59,681 nucleotides of DNA, from contig CABSMC010000004.1 in the NCBI GenBank assembly GCA_902478715.1, positions 1-59,681 on the forward strand, given 5' to 3'. Shown here one piece after another: positions 32,890 to 40,407 of this stretch. Source of the stretch: an uncultured Adlercreutzia sp. (GTDB lineage: Bacteria; Actinomycetota; Coriobacteriia; Coriobacteriales; Eggerthellaceae). A program made the translations under genes and the position numbers. Under the pieces are notes generated by a model, which worked only from the letters and a program-made list of their open reading frames with translations, did no database searches and had not been told where the DNA came from. Numbering within the stretch: position 1 is the stretch's first letter; the number at the start of each line of letters is the position of its first letter.

Positions 32890-34047
32890 GTGCCGATGCT
32901 CAAGACCATCGCCGGGCACACCTCCGCACGCGGCATCTGCCGCTACCTCACGCGCAAGAACCGCGCTCTCGCAAGCGACTACATCAACATCGACGTTCCC
33001 GACCCCATGCATCCGGACGCAGCTTTCGACTGGGCGCGCGTCATGGACTCCACGCGCCGCGCCTTCGGAAACGACCTGCCCTGGCGCGGAAAGCGCGTGC
33101 GCACCTACAAACACTACGTCGTATCTCCCGACCCGAAGGACGGCATAGGCCTTGAGGCGCTGCGGGAGCTCGCGACGACATGGGCGGCCGAGCACTTCTC
33201 CGAATACGAGGTCGCCATCGTCTACCACAACGACAACGCCCGCGGCATCCCCCATGCTCACGTGGTCGCGAACAACACCAACATCGAGACGGGCAGACGC
33301 CTCCAAGACCCGGACCCCAAGGCGCTCGCCGCGTCGCTGCAGGATATAGCGGAGCGCCAGGGGCTCTCCGCGCTGCGGGCGCCGGAGCTTGCAGGCGTGG
33401 CGGCACGGGCCCAGAGGCGCAATCCGAAACGCCATCCCGAGACATATCGCAGCGAGTACGTGCGCCGCGTCGAAAAGGAGCTCACGGAGCGCGGCGAGTA
33501 CTCCTGGACAGCAGACATCCGCGCCCGCGTGCGCATAGCCCGCACCGTGGCGAGGAGCGAGGCGGAGTTCCGAAGCGTGCTCTCTTCCATGGGCGTGACC
33601 GTCACGGACAACTCGCCCAAGGCGCAGAGGCGCGACTGGATATACGCGCTCGCCGATCATCCCACCAGAAGGATCTCCGGGGAGCGCATGGGGCTCGCCT
33701 ACGGGCGCGAGCGCCTTGAGCCGCTACTGCGCTCGGGCGGCATCCGCAGGCTTGAGGATGCCGGAGAGCGCGCCATCGCCGGATACGGTTGCGACGTCTA
33801 TGGCATTTCTGCTCTCGCAACCGTATCCGGCGATGGCTCCCCGGGCTTTCACGATGACGTCGGCTTGGAGGTAGCCTTTCGACGAGAAGCTAATCGCATC
33901 GACGCCGGAGGGCTCGCCAGCGAGCACGCAGTCCGCCGTCATCTCGTCCGGGCGCGCCTCGAAGAGGAACCCCGTTCCGCGCCCGAGCCCGGATTCTTCG
34001 TCCGAGACGATAGAGATCGACACGCGCCCCGCGAACTGGTCAGATAG
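32890..34047 (+). pseudogene. Relaxase (MobA-like), C-terminus lost at a rearrangement junction
   Basis: The frame holds 385 codons. Residues 1 to about 290 are a relaxase of the VirD2/MobA kind. They include MLKTIAGHTSARGICRYLTRKNRALASDY, a tyrosine-bearing KHYVVSPDPKDG, and the three-histidine metal motif region AIVYHNDNARGIPHAHVVANN. From about residue 295 on the translation is antisense to the M20 peptidase gene and has no relaxase character. The change coincides with a 23-bp inverted repeat at 33772-33837. The nicking domain looks intact, so partial activity cannot be excluded; the accessory C-terminal part is missing. Confidence 0.8.
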
Positions 34048-34479
34048 TCGCGCCAAATAGACGTAGGCGAAAAGCATGGCGGCAAGACCGCCCTTCATGT
34101 CCTGTGCGCCGCGGCCCCATACCCTTCCATCCTCTATCTTGCCGCTCCAGGGCGAATCGCTCCAACCGGGCTCGCTTCCCGCTGGCATGACGTCCATGTG
34201 CCCGTTGAACATGAAATGCCGACCTTCGCGCGCACCTTGGAAGGACGAGAGGATGCTGGGCATCGTCTCGTCCTGTGAGAGCACTTCATAGGGAAGGCTG
34301 GCCTTTTGAAGGAACCGCTCCACCACCTCTGCCGCGGATCGCGTATCCCCAGGCTCGCTCGGTGTCTCGCACTGAATGAGTTCCGAGCATAGATCCGCTA
34401 TCGCGTCAGCATCTTCCAACGCCCATTCTTCTATCCTTGCTTTGATCCGGTCGTATTCTTGAGACGTGCGCTTGTGCAT
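33724..34479 (-). pseudogene. M20 family metallopeptidase, truncated
   Basis: The 251-codon frame is the N-terminal two thirds of a zinc peptidase of the ArgE/DapE/M20 family (usually about 380-420 residues). The metal and base residues are present: FNGHMDVMPAG, GRGAQDMKGGLAAM and SDEESGLGRGT. The frame then enters the inserted dimerisation domain (KGYLQADVIVKARG...NAIDVA) and ends in antisense relaxase sequence. The last zinc histidine and the C-terminal catalytic lobe are missing, so it should be inactive. AGGAAGGA supports its start, and a MerR-type promoter drives it. Confidence 0.85.
33772..33837. repeat. 23-bp perfect inverted repeat at the relaxase/peptidase junction
   Basis: The left arm (33772-33794) begins GCCATCGCCGGATACGG and the right arm (33815-33837) is its exact complement; the 20-base spacer is CGTCTATGGCATTTCTGCTC. 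Two opposite-strand coding regions, relaxase and M20 peptidase, both break here. No T-run follows on either side, so it is not a standard terminator. Confidence 0.85.
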
Positions 34480-34514
34480 GATGCAATCCTTCCTAACGGT
34501 TTCGCTCGGAAGGC

Positions 34515-34545
34515 ATTGTCAACTATAGAGTTACTCCATAGTCAA
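34515..34545 (-). promoter_or_regulatory. MerR-type promoter with 19-bp spacer upstream of the truncated peptidase
   Basis: On the minus strand TTGACT (34540-34545) and GACAAT (34515-34520) are separated by 19 bases instead of 17. The spacer region holds a dyad, ACTATGGAGT and ACTCTATAGT, with one mismatch around a single A. This is the hallmark of promoters activated by MerR-family regulators. No MerR-family activator gene is seen nearby. Confidence 0.75.
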
Positions 34546-34934
34546 GCTCCCATCGGCGACATTGGTCAGCTCTGGCCCAGGCCGTCTATAACAGAAGACG
34601 CTTCTTTAAAAAAGTATGCGCCGCCAGCCACAATTTCCCCCAATCACTGACAGATGACCTTTTTCTGATACTTCCGTCTCCGTCTTTCAATATCAATGGA
34701 TAGGGTTGCCATGGATGCAATGGATGCATCTTGTCGCGCGTGGCGAAACGCGTGAGCAGGATGAAGCTCACTGCACGTACCTTGACAGCCGAATGCGCAC
34801 ACAACTAAACGACCAGAGCAGCGAGGGTGTCAACCCTGCGCGTCGGAGTTTCGCATCATTGGCCCACAAGACCCACGCGTCCATGATTGCGCGTACGCTC
34901 CCTCGCTGCATGAAGAAAAGAGAAGGGAGGGTTT
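34546..34934. other. Intergenic region before the excisionase gene
   Basis: About 390 bases, less GC-rich than the surroundings, without a supported gene. A TTGACA occurs at 34782-34787 on the plus strand but has no good -10 at 16-18 bases. It may hold the promoter of the xis-int pair. I see no convincing attachment-site repeat in it. Confidence 0.45.
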
Positions 34935-35246
34935 ATGGAAGTACAGACAGGCGAACTTGAGATAGACGAGGCCAGGCTGCGCGAGGCCGACCCGGACGGG
35001 CTCTACCTCTTCATGTTGGAGGACTACCCCTACATGATGACCCCCGACCACGTGGCCGCCTTCACGGGCACGACGAGCCAGGAGATCCGCAAGCTTCTGT
35101 GCCGCGGGGACATGCAGGGCTGCCGCATCGGCATCCGCTGGTTCATCCCGAAGCTGGGCTTGCTCAACTACCTCTACAAGGATCGCCGCGAGAAGGAAGG
35201 CGGCACCTATGCAGCTACTGAGATGCGACAAGCCATACAACCTTGA
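34935..35246 (+). CDS. Excisionase-like small DNA-binding protein
   Basis: A 103-residue protein with a MerR-like winged helix in the middle: MLEDYPYMMTPDHVAAFTGTTSQEIRKLLCRGDMQGCRIGIRWFIPKLGLLNYL. This is the pattern of excisionases and other helix-turn-helix 17 proteins. It overlaps the integrase gene by 38 bases, so expression is coupled, as usual for recombination directionality factors. GGGAGG lies before the ATG. It would help the integrase excise the element. Confidence 0.82.
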   Translation: MEVQTGELEIDEARLREADPDGLYLFMLEDYPYMMTPDHVAAFTGTTSQEIRKLLCRGDMQGCRIGIRWFIPKLGLLNYLYKDRREKEGGTYAATEMRQAIQP

Positions 35247-36624
35247 TGAGGTTCGCAAAGCGAAGGGCAAGCCTCGCATCGCAAGGGAAGATTCCCGCAC
35301 GACGCTCTACGAGCTCACGATTCGCGTCCCAAAGGACTACCGAGTCTACCTCGAAGGAAAGACGAAGTTCACGCGGAGGGTTTTCGCCCTCAACCGCCGT
35401 GAGCTTCAAAACGAGGTCAGGGCTTTCGAGGACGAGAAGAACGATGAGCTGGAAAAGGCCATTGCCGAATACAAGCTGGCGCTCGAATCTTCAGAGCGAA
35501 AGGCCTTGTCGCTTCCTGTTGGCGAAGACGGCTATTGCACCTCGACGCTTACGGAGTACGCAGAGCGCTATGTCGAGGTAAGGAGCCACGGTTCGGTCTC
35601 TCCGGAAACCATCAAGAACGAGCTCAACTACCTCCGCTACATCAACGCGACCATCGGCGACAAGATGGTATGCAAGGTCACCTCCGATGACGTGGAGGGA
35701 TGCCTGATCGCAATACCCCGCCTCTCGCGTCAATGGGGGCAGGAGCGCATCAGGCAGCTCGAAGAGAACCGCAAGACCGCTACTTGGGCCAAAAAGAAGA
35801 AGACCCTCGTCACCCCGCTCAAAGAGCCCCCGATTGCCGGTTCGGACACGCAGGCGAAAGTGCTCAAGTTCCTGCGGGAGATGTACAACTACGCCTTCGA
35901 GAAGGAGCAGGTGCCCAAGAACCCGGCCCATGCACACTTTCTCAGCCGGGTGTTCAAGCAGAGCAAGCCGCTCATCGACCCGCTGATGGCCGACGAGGCC
36001 ATGCGGTTCTTGGAGGCCGTCTTGAAGTTGCCGCTTAGCTGGGTCAAGCTGAGCCTCCTCGCGCTTTTCTGCACTGGGATAAGGCCGGAAGAGATGCAGG
36101 CTCTGATGCCGGGCAGCTTCTTGTTCACCGGCCCGGAGCCCGCGACTCGCATCACCAGCGCGGTGAAGCGTGGCGGCGTGAAGATAGAGGACTACCCGAA
36201 GACCGATGCCGGGCGGCGGACCATCCCCAGCGACTCGATCCTGGCCGACACTGCCAAAGAATGGATTGCGGTCAAGTCGCAGATGATCGAGGACATGGGC
36301 TTGATGCCCACCATGAGGATGCCGCTCATGTCCGAAGGGCCCAGGCCCTATGCCTACAACACCTGGCGGAAGCACTGGGTGAAGTTCATTGAGGAGAACG
36401 GCTTCGAGGGCATCCGCCCCTATTCCCTGCGGCACACCTTCGCTACGCTGAACCTCGCCAATGGCGAGAACATCAAGACCGTATCGGTGCTCATGGGCCA
36501 CGAGAGCCCGTCGTACACCCTCGATCTCTACGCTGGCTATGTTCCGAATACGGCCATGGGAATAGGAAGCAGATACATTGACTACATCCGTTCCGCCGGT
36601 CAAGATTGTGGTTTTATCTATTAG
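35209..36624 (+). CDS. int: Tyrosine recombinase / integrase
   Basis: A 471-residue site-specific recombinase. An N-terminal AP2-like arm-binding region and a core-binding SAM-like domain (STLTEYAERYVEVRSHGSVSP at about 112-132) precede the catalytic domain. Catalytic residues are R292 in CTGIRPEE, R408 in RPYSLRHTFAT, H431 in LMGHES and nucleophile Y441 in TLDLYAGY. The position usually holding the box II histidine is tyrosine 405, a variation worth noting. It ends 41 bases before tRNA-Gly on the same strand, which points to this tRNA region as integration site, although no repeated att core was found. Confidence 0.93.
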   Translation: MQLLRCDKPYNLDEVRKAKGKPRIAREDSRTTLYELTIRVPKDYRVYLEGKTKFTRRVFALNRRELQNEVRAFEDEKNDELEKAIAEYKLALESSERKALSLPVGEDGYCTSTLTEYAERYVEVRSHGSVSPETIKNELNYLRYINATIGDKMVCKVTSDDVEGCLIAIPRLSRQWGQERIRQLEENRKTATWAKKKKTLVTPLKEPPIAGSDTQAKVLKFLREMYNYAFEKEQVPKNPAHAHFLSRVFKQSKPLIDPLMADEAMRFLEAVLKLPLSWVKLSLLALFCTGIRPEEMQALMPGSFLFTGPEPATRITSAVKRGGVKIEDYPKTDAGRRTIPSDSILADTAKEWIAVKSQMIEDMGLMPTMRMPLMSEGPRPYAYNTWRKHWVKFIEENGFEGIRPYSLRHTFATLNLANGENIKTVSVLMGHESPSYTLDLYAGYVPNTAMGIGSRYIDYIRSAGQDCGFIY

Positions 36625-36665
36625 TCGGAGCCATCGAAGAGCAATGTCGTATAATTTGACGGAAC

Positions 36666-36741
36666 GCGGGCGTCGCCAAGTGGTAAGGCACTGGCTTCCC
36701 AAGCCAGGATTTCGCGGGTTCGAGTCCCGTCGCCCGCTCCA
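36666..36741 (+). tRNA. tRNA-Gly(CCC)
   Basis: A full cloverleaf can be drawn. The acceptor arm is GCGGGCG/CGCCCGC. The anticodon arm CTGGC-TTCCCAA-GCCAG has anticodon CCC. The T arm is CGGGTTCGAGTCCCG, with discriminator T and an encoded CCA. TATAAT lies just upstream at 36650-36655. The integrase gene ends 41 bases before it. Confidence 0.95.
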
Positions 36742-36753
36742 TAGGACAAAATC

Positions 36754-36785
36754 GAACGCCGTCTCGAAGACGGCGTTCTTGCATT
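36754..36785 (+). terminator. Terminator of tRNA-Gly
   Basis: A perfect 10-bp stem, GAACGCCGTC (36754-36763) and GACGGCGTTC (36769-36778), has the loop TCGAA and is followed by TTGCATT. It lies 13 bases past the tRNA. Confidence 0.8.
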
Positions 36786-37281
36786 CCTATGAGCATTTTG
36801 AACTGAAATGAAAACGTGTCGATTTTCCCGTCTTTTATCCCGTGCGCTTGTTACAATGAAAGACGGTTTACAAATCTTACGAGGTCAGAAAGGCTTTTCA
36901 AGAGAAATTGCACCGGGTAGTGCAACAGCTTGGGAAGCTTGGGCCTTACCACTTGGCGACGCCCGCATGCGTGAAGCGAATTATAGCGCACCTTTTCCCG
37001 TTCGAGAAGAAACACATATTTCGACATGGTTGATCGGTCTTCCCGCAGAGGACGCAGAGGGCGGCTTTAGTCACCCCCTCCCCCCCGACCCCAGACGTAG
37101 CCACTATCGGAACACGAGGGCGGACTAAAGTCCGTCCCTACGGGGTTTCGACGGCCCAGCAATAAAGCCTTCTCAGCAGCACGATATCAAGAGATGCTGC
37201 AGTTGTGCCAGTTTAATAATTGTTTTATACAACGATTTCCGCCCATGATAAGGTGCCTGTCGAACAGCCAAGGAGGTACCT
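36786..37281. other. Gap after tRNA-Gly with a degraded HTH-like frame and a family A repeat
   Basis: About 500 bases of lower-GC sequence. A frame at 36856-37128 begins MKDGLQILRGQKGFSREIA, which recalls the start of an XRE helix-turn-helix, but then loses any similarity; it may be a decayed gene. TTGCAC/GTGCAA and AGCTT/AAGCT form small hairpins near 36910-36950. A family A repeat lies at its end, and a half-similar stretch lies near 37057-37080. I recognise no RNA gene. Confidence 0.4.
37118..37143. repeat. Family A palindromic repeat, copy 2
   Basis: GGGCGGACTAAAGTCCGTCCC is followed by CTACGG. One mismatch in the palindrome arms makes this the most diverged of the five copies seen. Confidence 0.65.
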
Positions 37282-37698
37282 ATGAGCAACTTCTTCCAGA
37301 ACCTTTCGTACAAGCTGACGAACTTCATGATAGGGCGCAACGGGCCCGATGCGCTGGCGCGGGCTTCGCTGTGGATGGGCGTGCTGTTCACGTTCCTGGA
37401 AATCATCACCGGCCTGGGCATCTGCTCGCTTATCGGCATGGTGTTCCTGTTGTACTTCATGTTCCGCTGCTTCTCGCGCAATATTGCCGCCCGCGCTCGG
37501 GAAAACGCCCGCTACATCGCCTTGACGGCCAAACCGCGCGCCGCCTGGGCTCGTTTCAACACGCGGTGGGATCAGCGCAAGACGACCAAGTTCCTGAAGT
37601 GCCCGCAGTGTGGCCAGTCGCTTTCGGTGCCCAAGGGCAAGGGAACGCTGAAGATCACGTGCCCGAAGTGCCGCAACCAGTTCACGACGAAGTCGTAG
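37282..37698 (+). CDS. Membrane protein with C-terminal zinc ribbon
   Basis: A 138-residue protein of unknown role. Two membrane helices lie at about 26-65 (SLWMGVLFTFLEIITGLGICSLIGMVFLLYFMF). A basic linker and a cytoplasmic zinc ribbon follow: LKCPQCGQSLSVPKGKGTLKITCPKCRNQF, with four cysteines in two CPxC knuckles. Such ribbons often bind nucleic acid or partner proteins. AAGGAGG precedes the ATG. The gene stands between the tRNA-Gly region and the VOC-nitroreductase fusion, with 66 bases to the latter. Confidence 0.85.
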   Translation: MSNFFQNLSYKLTNFMIGRNGPDALARASLWMGVLFTFLEIITGLGICSLIGMVFLLYFMFRCFSRNIAARARENARYIALTAKPRAAWARFNTRWDQRKTTKFLKCPQCGQSLSVPKGKGTLKITCPKCRNQFTTKS

Positions 37699-37764
37699 AG
37701 AGCCAGTCCTCGGCTAAAATGCCAGCGGACTCACATCTTCGCGAACGCTTGAGAAAGGAATCTC

Positions 37765-38679
37765 ATGGACGGAAAAGCTATTCACCGGTGCCTGCACGTG
37801 TTGGATTTGGAGAAGTCGATCGCGTTTTACGAGAAGGCGCTCGGCATGACCGAGATTCGCCGCATGGGGCCCGAGGACGGCTCGTGGACCAACGTGTTCA
37901 TGGGCAATGCCACCTCGGGCTTCCAGCTGGAACTCACCTGGAACCGCGGGCGCACCGAGCCCTACGACAACGGCGGCCGCGACTCGCATCTGGCCTTCAC
38001 CGTGGATGACTACGAAGCGGCCCGTGCGCTGCATGAGGAGATGGGCTGCATCTGCCATGTGAACGAGGCCATGGGGCTGTACTTCATTGAAGACCCCGAC
38101 GGCTGCTGGCTGGAGATTCTGCCGAACAAGGCCGAGTTCGCGCCTCAGGGCGGCGTGGATGTGCTGGACGCCATGGCGCGTCGCCGCAGCTTGCGCCGCT
38201 ATTCCGGCGAGTCGGTTCCGCAAGCGCTGCTCGACCGCATTCTGGAGGCGGGACTGCGCTCAGCATCGGGGCGCTCACGCCGGCCGTGGGAGCTCATCGT
38301 CGTGCGCGACCGAGCCATGCTGGATGAGCTGGCCGGATGCCGCGAACAGGGCGCAGGGATGCTCACCGGAGCGGACTCGGCCATCGTTGTCGTGGCCGAC
38401 CCAACACTTGCCGACACCTGGGTGGAGGACTGCTCCATCGTCATGGCGAACATGCAGCTGGAGGCGGCAGCCTCGGGCGTGGGCAGCTGCTGGATTCAGG
38501 GACGCCTTCGCCAGGCGGCCGATGGACGCTCGACCCACGAGTTCGTTGCGAACCTCCTGAAGGTGCCAGCCCCCTACCAGCTGGAGGCCATCCTCTCTCT
38601 CGGCATGCCCGAAACCGAAGCCCCGCGGCGCCCCTTCGATGAGGCACTGCTGGGGAAGGTGCATTCGGAGACGTTCTAG
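37765..38679 (+). CDS. Fusion of a VOC (glyoxalase-like) domain and a nitroreductase domain
   Basis: A 304-residue two-domain protein. Residues 1 to about 125 are a vicinal-oxygen-chelate domain of the lactoylglutathione-lyase kind: HRCLHVLDLEKSIAFYEKALGMTE, then DSHLAFTVDDYEAARALHEEMG and FIEDPDGCWLEIL. The metal ligands H, E, H and E can be placed. Residues 135-304 are an FMN nitroreductase: AMARRRSLRRYSGESVPQALLDRILEAGLRSASGRSRRPWELIVV, then the ANMQLEAAASGVGSCWIQG motif. No stop or frameshift separates the two domains. A combined detoxification role is plausible; the substrate is unknown. Confidence 0.88.
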   Translation: MDGKAIHRCLHVLDLEKSIAFYEKALGMTEIRRMGPEDGSWTNVFMGNATSGFQLELTWNRGRTEPYDNGGRDSHLAFTVDDYEAARALHEEMGCICHVNEAMGLYFIEDPDGCWLEILPNKAEFAPQGGVDVLDAMARRRSLRRYSGESVPQALLDRILEAGLRSASGRSRRPWELIVVRDRAMLDELAGCREQGAGMLTGADSAIVVVADPTLADTWVEDCSIVMANMQLEAAASGVGSCWIQGRLRQAADGRSTHEFVANLLKVPAPYQLEAILSLGMPETEAPRRPFDEALLGKVHSETF

Positions 38680-38993
38680 GATCCCAAGCCCATGCCGAGG
38701 CGGAAGTGAGCCCACTCCTTCGAGGGATTACGTTTGCATGGCAAATAGATGGCTTCTGTCGACGCTTCATGCTTTGTCTTTTATGAGGAGCCAAGGAGCA
38801 TGCGTTCGCTGACTCGGGCGGTGAAGGCGTGATCGGCGAGGACGGCGGTGAAGCTGCCCTAAGCGGAGCACTTCTACACGTAAGCCGAAATAATGGTTGC
38901 ACGCGGGCCGGTTCGTGGAAAAATGGAAGGGCAGATTAGTCAACGAACGCAACGCCATCGACGAAGCGCTTTCAACCGAGCGGAGGCAACACC
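38680..38993. other. Intergenic region before the aminotransferase gene
   Basis: About 310 bases with no supported gene. TTGCAC followed after 16 bases by AAAAAT, near 38895-38925, could be a weak promoter for the aminotransferase. GAGCCAAGGAG...GACTC near 38790-38816 recalls a decayed family B repeat but does not fold well. Nothing else is evident. Confidence 0.4.
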
Positions 38994-40226
38994 ATGACCA
39001 ACGAGACCATCGCGACCGAAACCACCGAAGCTGTCGGGGAATTCCCCATCGACGAGCTTCTGTCTGACGGCATCACCAACACGCCGCCGTCGTTCGTGCG
39101 CGCCATCCTGAAGGCGGCCTCCGATCCGGAGGTGACCTCGTTCGCCGGCGGTCTGCCCAACCCCATTTCGTTCCCGCAGGAAAAGCTGCTGGAGTCGATG
39201 CAGCGCGTGGTGGCCGAGCGCGGGCCGGAGGCCTTCCAGTACTCCGTGACCGCTGGCGTGCCCGAGCTGCGTGCCTGGATCGCCGAGCGCTACAACCACC
39301 GCTTCGGCACCGACTACACCGAAGAGGACGTGCTCGTGACTACTGGCTCGCAGCAGGTGCTCGACCTGCTCGGCAAGGTGCTGCTGGACAAGGGCGACGG
39401 CGTCATTGTGGAAAAGCCCACGTACCTGGCCGCCATCCAGGCGTTCGCGCTGCAGCAGCCCGTCTTCCGCGAAGTGGAGCTGACCGAAGAGGGCCTGAAC
39501 ATCGACGAGCTGAACGCGGCGCTCGATGCTGGCGCGAAGATGATCTACCTTATCCCGAACTTCCAGAATCCCACGGGTCTCACCTACACCGCCGAGAACC
39601 GCGAGCAGGTGCGCAAGGTGCTGGCCGGCCGTAACATCGTGGTGGTGGAGGACGACCCCTACGGCGAGCTGCGCTTCGAGGGCGACTCGCTGCCCTACAT
39701 CGGCGGCGTGGCACTCCCCCACGGCGCGATCATGGGCTCGTTCTCGAAGACGGTCACCCCCGGCTTCCGCATGGGATATCTGCTCACGAAGGATCACGAT
39801 TTGCTGAAGGCGCTCAACACCGCCAAGGAGGCCGCCGACCTGCACACCAACGTGTTCGCCCAGTTCGTGGTGCTCGACTACCTGCGCCACAACGACTTGG
39901 ACGAGCACCTGGCGAAGATCCGCGAGCTGTACCGCACCCAGGCCCGCGCGATGACCGACGCCATGGCCGAGTTCTTCCCCGCCGAGGTGAGCTTCACCAA
40001 GCCCGAAGGCGGCATGTTCCTGTGGGCAACGCTGCCCGAGGGCATCTCCACCATGGAGCTGTTCCCGAAGGCCCTCGAGCGCAACGTGGCCTTCGTACCG
40101 GGCGATCCGTTCTACCCCGAGCCGGGCGCGCGCTCTACCATGCGCCTGAACTTCACCAACGCCGACGAGGAGACCATCCGCGACGGCATCCAGCGCCTGG
40201 GCGAAGTCATCGCCGCCGCGCTGTAA
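38994..40226 (+). CDS. PLP-dependent aminotransferase, 2-aminoadipate/MocR-like class I
   Basis: A 410-residue fold-type I enzyme. FAGGLPNPISFP near residue 45, QYSVTAGVPELRAWIAERY, and VTTGSQQVLDLLGKVLLDKGD are typical of LysN/ARO8-type aminotransferases that act on aromatic or alpha-aminoadipate substrates. The cofactor lysine is K252 in GSFSKTVTPGFRMGY, and IPNFQNPTGLTY holds the conserved asparagine. There is no N-terminal DNA-binding domain, so it is an enzyme and not a MocR regulator. It is transcribed alone and followed by two family A repeats. Confidence 0.92.
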   Translation: MTNETIATETTEAVGEFPIDELLSDGITNTPPSFVRAILKAASDPEVTSFAGGLPNPISFPQEKLLESMQRVVAERGPEAFQYSVTAGVPELRAWIAERYNHRFGTDYTEEDVLVTTGSQQVLDLLGKVLLDKGDGVIVEKPTYLAAIQAFALQQPVFREVELTEEGLNIDELNAALDAGAKMIYLIPNFQNPTGLTYTAENREQVRKVLAGRNIVVVEDDPYGELRFEGDSLPYIGGVALPHGAIMGSFSKTVTPGFRMGYLLTKDHDLLKALNTAKEAADLHTNVFAQFVVLDYLRHNDLDEHLAKIRELYRTQARAMTDAMAEFFPAEVSFTKPEGGMFLWATLPEGISTMELFPKALERNVAFVPGDPFYPEPGARSTMRLNFTNADEETIRDGIQRLGEVIAAAL

Positions 40227-40278
40227 ATTGCTTCGAAGGGGCGCTCGCAGCTCATTCGTGAGCGCCCGCATTCGTTCT

Positions 40279-40304
40279 CCGTAGGGGGCGACCTTGGTCG
40301 CCCC
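40279..40304. repeat. Family A palindromic repeat, copy 3
   Basis: CCGTAG leads into the perfect palindrome GGGGCGACC / GGTCGCCCC around TT. Together with copy 4, which points the other way 32 bases on, it forms an inverted pair between convergent genes. Confidence 0.75.
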
Positions 40305-40336
40305 TCTTTTGTCATGCGAGTAAAACGCACTCGGAA

Positions 40337-40362
40337 GGGCTGACCAAGGTCAGCCCCTACGG
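40337..40362. repeat. Family A palindromic repeat, copy 4
   Basis: The perfect palindrome GGGCTGACC / GGTCAGCCC around AA is followed by CTACGG, the reverse orientation of copies 1 and 3. Confidence 0.75.
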
Positions 40363-40407
40363 CGGGAAAGGCACAACAGAGAGAAGATGCAGCGAGAAAC
40401 GTAAGCC

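Noticed and set aside
34586..34804. Minus-strand frame of 72 codons before the excisionase gene
   Set aside because: No ribosome site, odd composition, no recognisable domain.
36666..36741. Attachment core as a repeat of tRNA-Gly at the left end of the element
   Set aside because: No repeat of the tRNA 3' or 5' bases was found by eye in 22,000-25,300; a dot-plot is needed before claiming any att site.
36850..37060. Structured RNA (riboswitch, 6S, tmRNA or RNase P) in the gap after tRNA-Gly
   Set aside because: Small hairpins occur but none of the conserved blocks of these RNAs could be found.
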